From: Sodaliphilus pleomorphus
Lineage (GTDB): Bacteria; Bacteroidota; Bacteroidia; Bacteroidales; Muribaculaceae
DNA: 64,000 nt
Direction: 5' to 3'
Assembly (NCBI RefSeq): GCF_009676955.1
Contig: NZ_CP045696.1
Location: forward strand, 2,933,001 to 2,997,000
The notes under the pieces were generated by a model, which made no database searches, was not told where the DNA came from, and worked only from the letters and a program-made list of their open reading frames with translations. The number at the start of each line of letters is the position of its first letter. Position 1 is the stretch's first letter. Both the position numbers and the translations under genes were made by a program. Shown here piece after piece: positions 18,695 to 26,645 of the stretch.

Positions 18695-21205
18695 ATGTTA
18701 CTACGAGTTTCAATCACGTTGATTTCGGCAGTTGCAGCGCTCTCGACCTGGGCGGGCAGCTGGATTCGCATCAATCAAGTGGGCTACCTCCCGCAGTCGA
18801 CCAAGGTGGCTGTGCTCATGAGCGAGGACAAGCTCGACGTGAGCAGCTTTGTCCTTGTTGACGCCGCTACAGGGCAGGTCGTTTACACGGGCAAGACCGT
18901 GCGCCCCATGGGAGCGATGGGTAAAATGAAGTCAACTTTCCGCCTGGATTTTTCCAGCTTCCGCACTCCTGGCAATTACTACATCAAGGCAGGCGAGGCT
19001 GCCTCGCCTAAGGTGGCCATAGGCGGCCACGTCTATGACGGCGCGGCCGACTTTGTGTTGAATTACATGCGCCAGCAGCGGTGTGGCTACAATCCGTTTC
19101 AGCGCGACAGCTGCCACACCAAGGATGCCTACATCAAGTATCATCCCACCAAGGAAGGCAAGCACATCGATGTGCGCGGTGGCTGGCACGATGCTGCCGA
19201 CTTGTTGCAGTACACCACCACCTCGGCCAATGCTATCTACCAGATGATGTTTGCCTATCAGCAGTGTCCCGATGTGTTTACCGACCACTATGCTGCCAAC
19301 GGCCTGCCTGGTGCTAACGGCATCCCCGACATCATCGACGAGATATATTGGGGACTCGACTGGCTCGACCGCATGAATCCCGAGAAGGGCGAGCTCTACA
19401 ACCAGATTGCCGACGACCGTGACCACATAGGCACCAAGATGCCTAAAGACGACCCTGCCGACTATGGCTGGGGCCCCAACAACGGCCGCCCGGTGTACTA
19501 CGTCACCGGCAGGCCGCAGCAACGGGGCAAGTTCATGAATGCCACGATGGGGGCGGCCAGCACGGCAGGAAAGTTTGCAAGCGATTTTGCTCTTGGCTCT
19601 GCGGTACTTAAACCGTGGTATCCGCAATTTGCCGCACGCATCGGCGCCAAGGCTGCCGATGCCTACCAGGTGGGCATCGACAAGCCTGGCAACACCCAAA
19701 CGGTGTCGGTGGTGTCGCCCTACATCTATGAGGAAGACAACTGGGTCGACGACATGGAGCTGGGGGCCATAGAACTGTATCACCGCACGGGCGACAAGAA
19801 GTACCTCAACCAGTCGGTCGAGTACGGGCGCCGCGAGCCTGTGACACCATGGATGGGGGCCGACAGCGCACGTCACTATCAGTGGTACCCCTTCATGAAC
19901 ATGGGACACTACCAGCTCGCCAAGGCGGGCAATCGGCGTCTCAAGGCCGAGTTCCTGCGCAACATGCGCACTGGCATAGAGCGCGTGTGGGAACGCGCCC
20001 AGTCACATCCTTTCATGTGGGGAATCCCGGGCATATGGTGCTCCAACAACTTGACCACGGCCATGCTCACGCAGTGCATACTCTACCGCACGCTCTCGGG
20101 CGACACGCGCTACGAGGAGATGGAAGGCGCCTTGCGCGACTGGCTGCTGGGTTGCAACCCATGGGGCACAAGCATGATAGTGGGATTGCCCAGCGATGGC
20201 GTGTGGCCGCATGCCTGCCACAGCAATTGGGTGTTTCAAAATGTGGGCATCCCCACTGGAGGACTGGTCGACGGCCCTGTCTACACCACCATCTTCAACA
20301 GCTTGAAGGGGGTGAACATCACCAACGACATGCCCAATGTCACCAGCAATCCCTACCTGGAATTCCAGCCAGGCGACGTGGTGTATCACGACAACACCCA
20401 CGACTATTCTACCAACGAGCCCACGATGGACGGCACCGCCTCGCTCACCTTCCCGCTTGCCTACTATCAGGAGCAGGGCAAGGCCTACGACGAGGGCATG
20501 GCCGACCGCAACGTGTATGACCAGGGCGGCATCGTGCGCGGCGACACTGCTGTCAAGAAGATGTGTCTCGTGTTCACGTCCTACGACCGCATCGACGGCT
20601 ACAATGCGATCACTCAGGCGCTCATGAAGCATGGAGTGAAAGGCAACTTCTTCTTTACCGGCAAGTTCATCAGTAAGTACCCCGACCTTGTGCGGCAACT
20701 CGTGGCTGCCGGCCACTATGTGGGCAGCCACAGCTACGGGCATTTCCTGTATTGCTCGTGGAGCGACCGCAGCCGCACGCTTGTGAGCAAGAAAAAGTTT
20801 GACAAAGACATCGACAAGAGTTATGCCCAGCTGTCGCGGTTTGGCCTCAACAAGCAGAATGCGCAATTTTTCATGCCACCTTTTGAGTATTACAACTCCA
20901 CCATATCGGCATGGGCTCGCGACAAGGGCTTGCGGCTGGTCAATCTCACGCCTGGCATTCTCACTTGCTACGACTACACCTATCCTGGCATCAAAGATGG
21001 CAAGTATCGCGACAGCCAGTCGCTCTACGACAGCTTGATGCAATACGAGCGCCTGCACACGCTCAACGGGGCAATCGTCTTGATGCACCTGGGCACAGTG
21101 CCGCAGCGTGTCGACAAGTTCTACGACCGTCTCGACGACATCATCGCTGTCTTGCAAGCCAAGGGCTACCGCATGGTGACCATCGACGACTTGACCGGGC
21201 TGTAG
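18695..21205 (+). CDS. secreted GH9 glycosidase fused to NodB-like polysaccharide deacetylase
   Basis: 836 residues. A signal peptide covers about residues 1-22. An Ig-like CelD_N domain follows (IRINQVGYLPQ, to about 110), then a GH9 catalytic domain with the paired aspartates of GGWHDAAD (D166, D169) and the catalytic glutamate in STNEPTMDG (E575). From about residue 620 the chain continues as a NodB-fold deacetylase: GVKGNFFFTG, the metal pair HSYGH (H679, H683), FMPPF in place of RxPxY, and LMHLG (H798). Motif 1 reads TSYD (628-631) instead of TFDD, so the first, catalytic Asp is lost. It may cleave and deacetylate an amino-sugar glycan; known GH9 members include cellulases and exo-glucosaminidases. 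It has its own promoter but lies just behind the ROK/MFS/SIS operon. Confidence 0.85.
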   Translation: MLLRVSITLISAVAALSTWAGSWIRINQVGYLPQSTKVAVLMSEDKLDVSSFVLVDAATGQVVYTGKTVRPMGAMGKMKSTFRLDFSSFRTPGNYYIKAGEAASPKVAIGGHVYDGAADFVLNYMRQQRCGYNPFQRDSCHTKDAYIKYHPTKEGKHIDVRGGWHDAADLLQYTTTSANAIYQMMFAYQQCPDVFTDHYAANGLPGANGIPDIIDEIYWGLDWLDRMNPEKGELYNQIADDRDHIGTKMPKDDPADYGWGPNNGRPVYYVTGRPQQRGKFMNATMGAASTAGKFASDFALGSAVLKPWYPQFAARIGAKAADAYQVGIDKPGNTQTVSVVSPYIYEEDNWVDDMELGAIELYHRTGDKKYLNQSVEYGRREPVTPWMGADSARHYQWYPFMNMGHYQLAKAGNRRLKAEFLRNMRTGIERVWERAQSHPFMWGIPGIWCSNNLTTAMLTQCILYRTLSGDTRYEEMEGALRDWLLGCNPWGTSMIVGLPSDGVWPHACHSNWVFQNVGIPTGGLVDGPVYTTIFNSLKGVNITNDMPNVTSNPYLEFQPGDVVYHDNTHDYSTNEPTMDGTASLTFPLAYYQEQGKAYDEGMADRNVYDQGGIVRGDTAVKKMCLVFTSYDRIDGYNAITQALMKHGVKGNFFFTGKFISKYPDLVRQLVAAGHYVGSHSYGHFLYCSWSDRSRTLVSKKKFDKDIDKSYAQLSRFGLNKQNAQFFMPPFEYYNSTISAWARDKGLRLVNLTPGILTCYDYTYPGIKDGKYRDSQSLYDSLMQYERLHTLNGAIVLMHLGTVPQRVDKFYDRLDDIIAVLQAKGYRMVTIDDLTGL

Positions 21206-21293
21206 CATGCCGGCTGCCCACTGGCTGCATTGCGGGCAATGTGGCGCTCCCATTTTTTTGCGCGTTTTATACGGCCAATTAATCGAAATTGTG

Positions 21294-21301
21294 TAACTTT
21301 G
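21294..21301 (+). promoter_or_regulatory. promoter -7 box of typA
   Basis: TAACTTTG, a perfect TAnnTTTG match, 21 bases before the typA ATG, giving a very short leader. Confidence 0.65.
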
Positions 21302-21322
21302 CAAGCGAAATTAAGAAAGTGT

Positions 21323-23140
21323 ATGCAAAAGATTAGAAATGTTGCCATTATCGCCCATGTCGATCATGGTAAAACCACACTGGTCGACAAGATGCTTGCC
21401 GCTGGCAACTTGTTCCGTGACAATCAAGAAGTGGGTACGCAAATCCTCGACAGCAACGACATTGAGCGTGAGCGAGGAATCACAATCCTGTCGAAAAACG
21501 TTTCGATCAATTACAAAGGATATAAAATCAACATTATAGATACCCCGGGACACTCCGACTTCGGTGGTGAGGTTGAGCGCGTGCTCAACATGGCCGACGG
21601 ATGCCTGTTGCTGGTTGATGCCTTCGAGGGTCCCATGCCTCAAACGCGTTTTGTGTTGCAGAAGGCCTTGCAGATAGGGCTCAAGCCCATCGTTGTCATC
21701 AACAAGGTCGACAAGCCCAATTGCCGGCCCGACGAAGTGCAGGAACAAGTGTTTGAGCTCATGTGCAACCTCGATGCCAACGAGGACCAGCTCGATTTTC
21801 CCACCGTGTTTGGCTCGGCCAAGCAAGGATGGATGAGCAACGACTGGCGCAAGCCCACCGACAACATCACGGCCGTGCTCGATGCAATCATCAAGTACAT
21901 CCCCGAGCCCGAACAGCTCGAGGGCACACCGCAAATGCTCATCACCAGTCTCGACTACAGCAGCTATGTGGGCCGTATCGCTGTGGGCCGCGTGCATCGT
22001 GGCACACTCAAAGACGGCATGACCATAGGGCTGTGCAAGAAAGACGGCACTGTCGAGAAGCAGAAGATCAAGGAGTTGCGCACCTTTGAAGGCATGGGCC
22101 AAAAACGCACCGACGAGGTGAGCAGTGGCGATATATGTGCCATCATCGGGCTCGACGACTTCGAGATAGGCGACACCGTCACCGATGCCGACAATCCCGA
22201 CCCCCTGCCACGCATAGCCATCGACGAGCCCACAATGTCGATGCTCTTCACCATCAACGACTCGCCCTTCTTCGGCAAGGACGGCAAGTATGTGACCTCG
22301 CGTCACATCAACGAGCGCTTGCAGCATGAGTTGCAGAAGAATCTCGCCCTGCGCGTCGAGAAGACCGACCGCGAGGATGCCTGGCTTGTGTATGGACGTG
22401 GAGTGCTCCACTTGAGCGTGCTCATCGAGGAGATGCGCCGCGAGGGCTATGAGCTGCAAGTGGGCCAGCCGCAAGTGATTGTAAAAGTTATCGATGGGCA
22501 GAAGTGTGAGCCTTTTGAAAACCTCACGATCAACGTGCCCGAGGAATATAGCAGCAAGATTATCGACATGGTCACGCGCCGCAAGGGCGAAATGACCTCG
22601 ATGGAGACGCAGAACGACCGCATCCACATGGAGTTTAAGATACCCTCGCGCGGCATCATTGGATTGCGCACCAATGTGCTCACTGCCAGTGCCGGCGAGG
22701 CAATCATGGCACACCGCTTCCTCGACTATGAGCCTTGGAAGGGCGAAATCGTGCGCCGCACCAACGGGTCGCTCATTGCCATGGAGAGTGGCACAGCCTA
22801 TGCCTACGCCATCGACAAGTTGCAAGACCGCGGCAAGTTCTTCATCTTCCCGCAAGAGCCGGTATATGCCGGTCAAGTGGTGGGTGAGCACACCAAGGAG
22901 AAGGACCTGGTCATCAATGTGACCAAGAGCAAGAAGCTCACCAACGTGCGTGCTTCGGGCAGCGACGAGAAGGCCAAGATTGTGCCTCCTGTTGTGTTCA
23001 GCCTGGAAGAGGCGCTTGAGTATATCAAGGCCGACGAGTATGTGGAAATCACTCCCAACCACATCAGAATGCGCAAGATTGTGCTCGACGAGCTTGAGCG
23101 TAAGCGCATAGCCAAGTCTAAGGGCCAGGAGGAGGATTGA
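21323..23140 (+). CDS. typA: ribosome-associated GTPase TypA/BipA
   Basis: TypA, 605 residues from the ATG at 21323, which gives the family start [20 protein letters not shown]; the frame is open upstream but would run through the promoter. The G motifs are AHVDHGKT (G1), RGITI (G2), [13 protein letters not shown] (G3) and NKVDK (G4). EF-G-like domains and the C-terminal BipA domain ([17 protein letters not shown]) follow. It binds the ribosome and helps 50S assembly and stress or low-temperature growth. Confidence 0.97.
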   Translation: MQKIRNVAIIAHVDHGKTTLVDKMLAAGNLFRDNQEVGTQILDSNDIERERGITILSKNVSINYKGYKINIIDTPGHSDFGGEVERVLNMADGCLLLVDAFEGPMPQTRFVLQKALQIGLKPIVVINKVDKPNCRPDEVQEQVFELMCNLDANEDQLDFPTVFGSAKQGWMSNDWRKPTDNITAVLDAIIKYIPEPEQLEGTPQMLITSLDYSSYVGRIAVGRVHRGTLKDGMTIGLCKKDGTVEKQKIKELRTFEGMGQKRTDEVSSGDICAIIGLDDFEIGDTVTDADNPDPLPRIAIDEPTMSMLFTINDSPFFGKDGKYVTSRHINERLQHELQKNLALRVEKTDREDAWLVYGRGVLHLSVLIEEMRREGYELQVGQPQVIVKVIDGQKCEPFENLTINVPEEYSSKIIDMVTRRKGEMTSMETQNDRIHMEFKIPSRGIIGLRTNVLTASAGEAIMAHRFLDYEPWKGEIVRRTNGSLIAMESGTAYAYAIDKLQDRGKFFIFPQEPVYAGQVVGEHTKEKDLVINVTKSKKLTNVRASGSDEKAKIVPPVVFSLEEALEYIKADEYVEITPNHIRMRKIVLDELERKRIAKSKGQEED

Positions 23141-23245
23141 TGCTCCTCGTGCTGGCACGCGACGCCTCTCGAGAGCTCCACGCGCATTCTACAACGCCAG
23201 AGGCGGTACTGAAGCGAAACTTTGTTTCATAATTTTATATTTTTG

Positions 23246-23286
23246 CGGTAGGGCAGTGCTTAGGCGCTATCCTACCGATTTTTTTT
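23246..23286 (+). terminator. intrinsic terminator after typA
   Basis: CGGTAGG (23246-23252) pairs with CCTACCG (23271-23277), followed by a run of eight T. A TATTTTTG box (23238-23245) directly abuts it, so a second reading is a promoter with an immediate hairpin. Confidence 0.7.
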
Positions 23287-23325
23287 ATGGGCTGGTTATT
23301 CCATTGTGGTGTATTTCCTGGATCA

Positions 23326-23358
23326 TTTGTCATCGTCTTTGGTCAATTTATAGATTTG
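23326..23358 (+). promoter_or_regulatory. promoter of the DUF1460 gene
   Basis: TTTG (23326-23329), 21 bases, then TAGATTTG (23351-23358), a full match to the Bacteroidota pattern. The leader to the ATG at 23435 is about 70 bases. Confidence 0.65.
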
Positions 23359-23434
23359 GCGTCGTTAAGTTGCAGTGATTGGAAAATTCTTTGTAAATTC
23401 GTGGGTGAATTCATCAACTTGTTTTGTGAAAAAT

Positions 23435-24316
23435 ATGAACAACATTTACATGACCCTTTTTGTGATTGTCCTCGCCTTGACGGGACTGTCGGGCAATGCT
23501 GCCACGCGGCAGCAGATGCGCTTCCATTGTGAAAAGGACACAGCCGAAATCAACACCCTGCTGCAGTGGGGCCTCAAAAGCGGCAAGACCGATCCCAATG
23601 CGCTGGTGAGCTTCTATGCCCACGAGTTGCTGGGCCGGCCCTATGTTGCGCACACCCTCGACCAGACTGGCAACGACGAGTTTCTGGTGATCGACGTTGA
23701 TGAGTTTGACTGCACTACATTTGTCGAGACGCTCTATGCGCTGGCCCGCACCACGATGAGTGGACACTTCTCCTGGCGAGACTATGCGGCCAACCTCGAG
23801 AACCTGCGCTACCGTCGCGGCGTGCTCGACGGCTATGCCTCGCGGCTGCACTACATCAGCGAGTGGGCGGTCGACAACATAAGCCGCGGCAACATCGTGG
23901 AGGTGTCGGGCGACTTGCCTGCCTCCAAGGCCGAGGTCAAGACCATCAATTTCATGACCACGCATCGCGACCTCTATCCCCAGCTCAGCGACAGTGCCAC
24001 TTGTGCCAAGCTGCGCAATTTCGAGATTGGGTACCGCAACCACAAGTTTGAATACGTGCGCAAGAACATGGTGGGTGTGAAAGATGTGAAAAACGCCTTG
24101 CTCGAGGGCGACATTGTGGGGCTTGTGACCAAAATCGAGGGTCTCGACGTGTCGCACATGGGCATCATTGTAAAGGACGAGAAAGGCGACAACTACCTGC
24201 TCGACGCCTCGGCCTCGGCAGGCAAGGTGCAAGTCGAGCCCTTGGCCCTGCCCAAGTATCTTGAAAAAGTAAAAACTTGCACTGGCCTGCGGGTGTTCCG
24301 CATCGTCAAGCAATGA
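23435..24316 (+). CDS. DUF1460 family NlpC/P60-like amidase
   Basis: 293 residues from the ATG at 23435, which yields a proper signal peptide (NNIYMTLFVIVLALTGLSGNA); the longer frame from 23375 lacks one. The body matches DUF1460 proteins, NlpC/P60-like cysteine enzymes annotated as N-acetylmuramoyl-L-alanine amidase-like. The nucleophile is probably the Cys in VDEFDCTTFVET (C93), and the later LDVSHMGIIVK supplies the His. Likely periplasmic peptidoglycan turnover. It stands alone with its own promoter. Confidence 0.85.
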   Translation: MNNIYMTLFVIVLALTGLSGNAATRQQMRFHCEKDTAEINTLLQWGLKSGKTDPNALVSFYAHELLGRPYVAHTLDQTGNDEFLVIDVDEFDCTTFVETLYALARTTMSGHFSWRDYAANLENLRYRRGVLDGYASRLHYISEWAVDNISRGNIVEVSGDLPASKAEVKTINFMTTHRDLYPQLSDSATCAKLRNFEIGYRNHKFEYVRKNMVGVKDVKNALLEGDIVGLVTKIEGLDVSHMGIIVKDEKGDNYLLDASASAGKVQVEPLALPKYLEKVKTCTGLRVFRIVKQ

Positions 24317-24395
24317 AAATTGCACGATAGGGCGGTTGTTGCGCAATATTGCAATTATTTTTACGTTGCACGTTTCTTTTTTTTGAATTAAAGTG

Positions 24396-24403
24396 TATCT
24401 TTG
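24396..24403 (+). promoter_or_regulatory. promoter -7 box of the mini sorting-domain gene
   Basis: TATCTTTG, a perfect TAnnTTTG match, 28 bases before the ATG at 24432. Confidence 0.6.
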
Positions 24404-24431
24404 CAATAGATAAGGATTTCAAAGTGCGACG

Positions 24432-24761
24432 ATGAAACGTTTATGGGCGATATGCGTGATGGTATTGTGCTTCTCGTTGGGCACAGTGTCGATGGCCCAG
24501 CTCCAGTGGACACCAGCCACACATCGCATCACAAGCCGCAGTCTGGTAGACCCCGACGTGACCGACGGCATTGAAATCTATGGCAAGGATGGCATTATCA
24601 CCATCCGCACACCGAGGCGCATACAAGTGCGAGTGTTTACTATTTTGGGTCAGCTCGTGTCGCAGGCCGTGTTAAATCCTGGGGCCTCAGAGTTGAAGAT
24701 AGGTGCAAGAGGTATCTATATTGTGAAAATAGGCAACATAACTCAGAAGGTGGCTTTGTGA
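24432..24761 (+). CDS. small secreted protein consisting mainly of a type IX sorting-like domain
   Basis: 109 residues. A signal peptide (about 1-22) precedes a short spacer and a C-terminal domain of about 60 residues that resembles the type A sorting domain of type IX secretion: VRVFTILGQLVSQ...LKIGARGIYIVKIG...KVAL. In ordinary clients this domain follows a large passenger; here there is almost none. It could be an orphan sorting domain, a small surface peptide or a decayed gene, though it has its own promoter and an intact frame. No specific function recognised. Confidence 0.7.
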   Translation: MKRLWAICVMVLCFSLGTVSMAQLQWTPATHRITSRSLVDPDVTDGIEIYGKDGIITIRTPRRIQVRVFTILGQLVSQAVLNPGASELKIGARGIYIVKIGNITQKVAL

Positions 24762-24858
24762 CAGGCCTCACAGTTGGGCACACGTCAGCAATTACGGGCC
24801 ATTTTTTACTCATGTTTAGCACCCCTTTTAGTAATTATCTAAATAAACTGTTTTGAAA

Positions 24859-25890
24859 ATGAGCGAACTAAAAAACATCGATTGGTCACATCTTGCTTTT
24901 GACTATGTTAAAACCGATTACAACGTGCGTTGTGCTTTTGATGGCAGCAAGTGGGGAGATATTCAAGTCTCTGACAGCGAGTATATCAATCTTCACATGG
25001 CAGCATCGTGCCTGCAATACGGGCAGGAGATTTTTGAAGGTCAGAAAGCCTTCCGTGGCAAGGACGGCAAGGTGCGCCTGTTCCGCATCGAGGAGAACTG
25101 CAAGCGCATCCAGGACAGCGCTCGCGGCTTGATGATGGAGCCCATCGAGACTGAAAAATTTATTGAAATGGCCGAAAAGGTCATCAAACTCAATGCCCGC
25201 TTCATTCCGCCCTACGGCAGCGGCAGCAGCTTGTATCTGCGTCCTCTCGAGATTGGAGTGACACCGCGGGTGGGTGTGCGCTCGGCCACCGACTACTTGA
25301 TGCTGATCTTTGCCACGCCTGTAGGCAACTATTTTGCACAAGGCTTCACTACCTGCAAGGTGGTGATATACCGCGAGTATGACCGTGCGGCACCATGCGG
25401 CACTGGCCGGTGGAAGGTGGGCGGCAACTATGCCGGCGGCCTGCGTGCCACCGAGCGTGCCAAGCAACATGGCTACTCGGCAGCTCTGTTCCTTGACCCT
25501 AAAGAGAAGAAATATCTTGACGAGTGCGGCCCGGCCAACTTCTTCATCATCGAGGGTGACCGCTATATCACGCCCAAGTCCAACTCGATACTTCCGTCGA
25601 TCACCAACATGAGCCTGCAGCAGATTGCCAAAGACATGGGCCTGAAGGTGGAGTGCCGTCCTGTCCCTGTCGAGGAGCTTGCGCAAGCCGACGAGGCTGC
25701 CGAGTGCGGAACGGCTGCCGTGGCCACTCCCATCAGCGAGGTTTACGACTACGACAACGATATCCACTATGTGATTTCCAAGGACGGCAAGCCTGGTCCT
25801 GTGGTCACCGAGCTCTATCATCGCCTGCAAGCCATCCAGAAAGGTGAAGCCCCCGACGTGCACGGATGGATGAGAGAAATCGATGTGTGA
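24859..25890 (+). CDS. ilvE: branched-chain amino acid aminotransferase
   Basis: 343 residues from the ATG at 24859; a TTG two codons upstream is unlikely. Class IV PLP aminotransferase interconverting Leu/Ile/Val and their 2-oxo acids with glutamate. The Schiff-base lysine lies in RWKVGGNYAGG. The cofactor-binding segments LDECGPANFFIIEGD and CGTAAVATPISEV are typical of the long BCAT form. The HD-domain gene follows 36 bases downstream, probably in the same transcript. Confidence 0.96.
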   Translation: MSELKNIDWSHLAFDYVKTDYNVRCAFDGSKWGDIQVSDSEYINLHMAASCLQYGQEIFEGQKAFRGKDGKVRLFRIEENCKRIQDSARGLMMEPIETEKFIEMAEKVIKLNARFIPPYGSGSSLYLRPLEIGVTPRVGVRSATDYLMLIFATPVGNYFAQGFTTCKVVIYREYDRAAPCGTGRWKVGGNYAGGLRATERAKQHGYSAALFLDPKEKKYLDECGPANFFIIEGDRYITPKSNSILPSITNMSLQQIAKDMGLKVECRPVPVEELAQADEAAECGTAAVATPISEVYDYDNDIHYVISKDGKPGPVVTELYHRLQAIQKGEAPDVHGWMREIDV

Positions 25891-25926
25891 GGCAAAATTT
25901 TCTTTTAGATTGCTACTTGCAGGGAA

Positions 25927-26508
25927 ATGATCGACTACAACAATATTATTGAGCGTTACTACACGCCAGGAAATGATGATTATGAGTTGCTCACGAGGCA
26001 CAGCACCCAGGTGGCCATGCTGGCCAGGCAGCTGTGTGAGCGCCTCATTGCAGGCATGCATCCTGTCGACGAGGATTTTGTGTGGGAGGCATCGATGCTG
26101 CACGACATAGGCATTTTCAAGACTCATGCGCCCAGCATCTATTGCAACGGCACCGAGCCCTATATATGCCACGGTGTGATAGGCCGCCACCTGCTCGAAA
26201 GCATAGGTCTCTTCAGACACGCTCTCGTGTGTGAGCGGCACACTGGCGCCGGCCTCACGGCTCAGGAAATCATCGACCAGGGCCTGCCGCTGCCTCACCG
26301 CGACATGCTTCCCTTGAGCCTGGAGGAGAAAGTGGTGTGCTATGCCGACAAGTTCTACAGCAAGTCGCACATCGCGCCAGCCAAGCCCATCGAGCAGGTG
26401 AGGCAACAGCTGTCCAAGTTTGGCCAGGGCACCTTGTCACGCTTCGACGCCATGGTCCAGCTGCTGGGTGTGCCCGACTATGCGTCGCTCGACGGGGAGC
26501 TCAACTGA
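25927..26508 (+). CDS. HD domain phosphohydrolase
   Basis: 193 residues of the HD superfamily. The metal residues are visible: His in RHSTQVA, the HD pair in ASMLHDIGIF, His in CERHTGAG and Asp in VVCYADKFYSK. Members cleave phosphate esters of nucleotides or related substrates; the substrate here is unknown. It follows ilvE by 36 bases, and a perfect inverted repeat lies downstream. Confidence 0.85.
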   Translation: MIDYNNIIERYYTPGNDDYELLTRHSTQVAMLARQLCERLIAGMHPVDEDFVWEASMLHDIGIFKTHAPSIYCNGTEPYICHGVIGRHLLESIGLFRHALVCERHTGAGLTAQEIIDQGLPLPHRDMLPLSLEEKVVCYADKFYSKSHIAPAKPIEQVRQQLSKFGQGTLSRFDAMVQLLGVPDYASLDGELN

Positions 26509-26551
26509 GCGCGTGCAGTGCGTGAACAACAAAATATTGTATCAATAGTTA

Positions 26552-26585
26552 AATCGCCCAATTCGACAGAATAAATTGGGCGATT
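26552..26585 (+). terminator. 12-bp inverted repeat after the HD gene
   Basis: AATCGCCCAATT pairs perfectly with AATTGGGCGATT across a 10-base loop. The tail is only weakly T-rich (GTTTCG), so it is a terminator or an operator upstream of lptD. Confidence 0.6.
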
Positions 26586-26611
26586 GTTTCGCTATAATAG
26601 GTAGAAATGTG

Positions 26612-26619
26612 TAATTTTG
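26612..26619 (+). promoter_or_regulatory. promoter -7 box of lptD
   Basis: TAATTTTG, a perfect TAnnTTTG match. A start site near 26626 would lie downstream of the first in-frame ATG (26607), which affects the choice of lptD start. Confidence 0.6.
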
Positions 26620-26645
26620 CACGCAAATTGCACCGTAGCATTCAA

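Noticed and set aside
21311..23158. 615-codon minus-strand frame opposite typA
   Set aside because: It mirrors a highly conserved gene, has no recognisable motif and arises from codon bias on the opposite strand.
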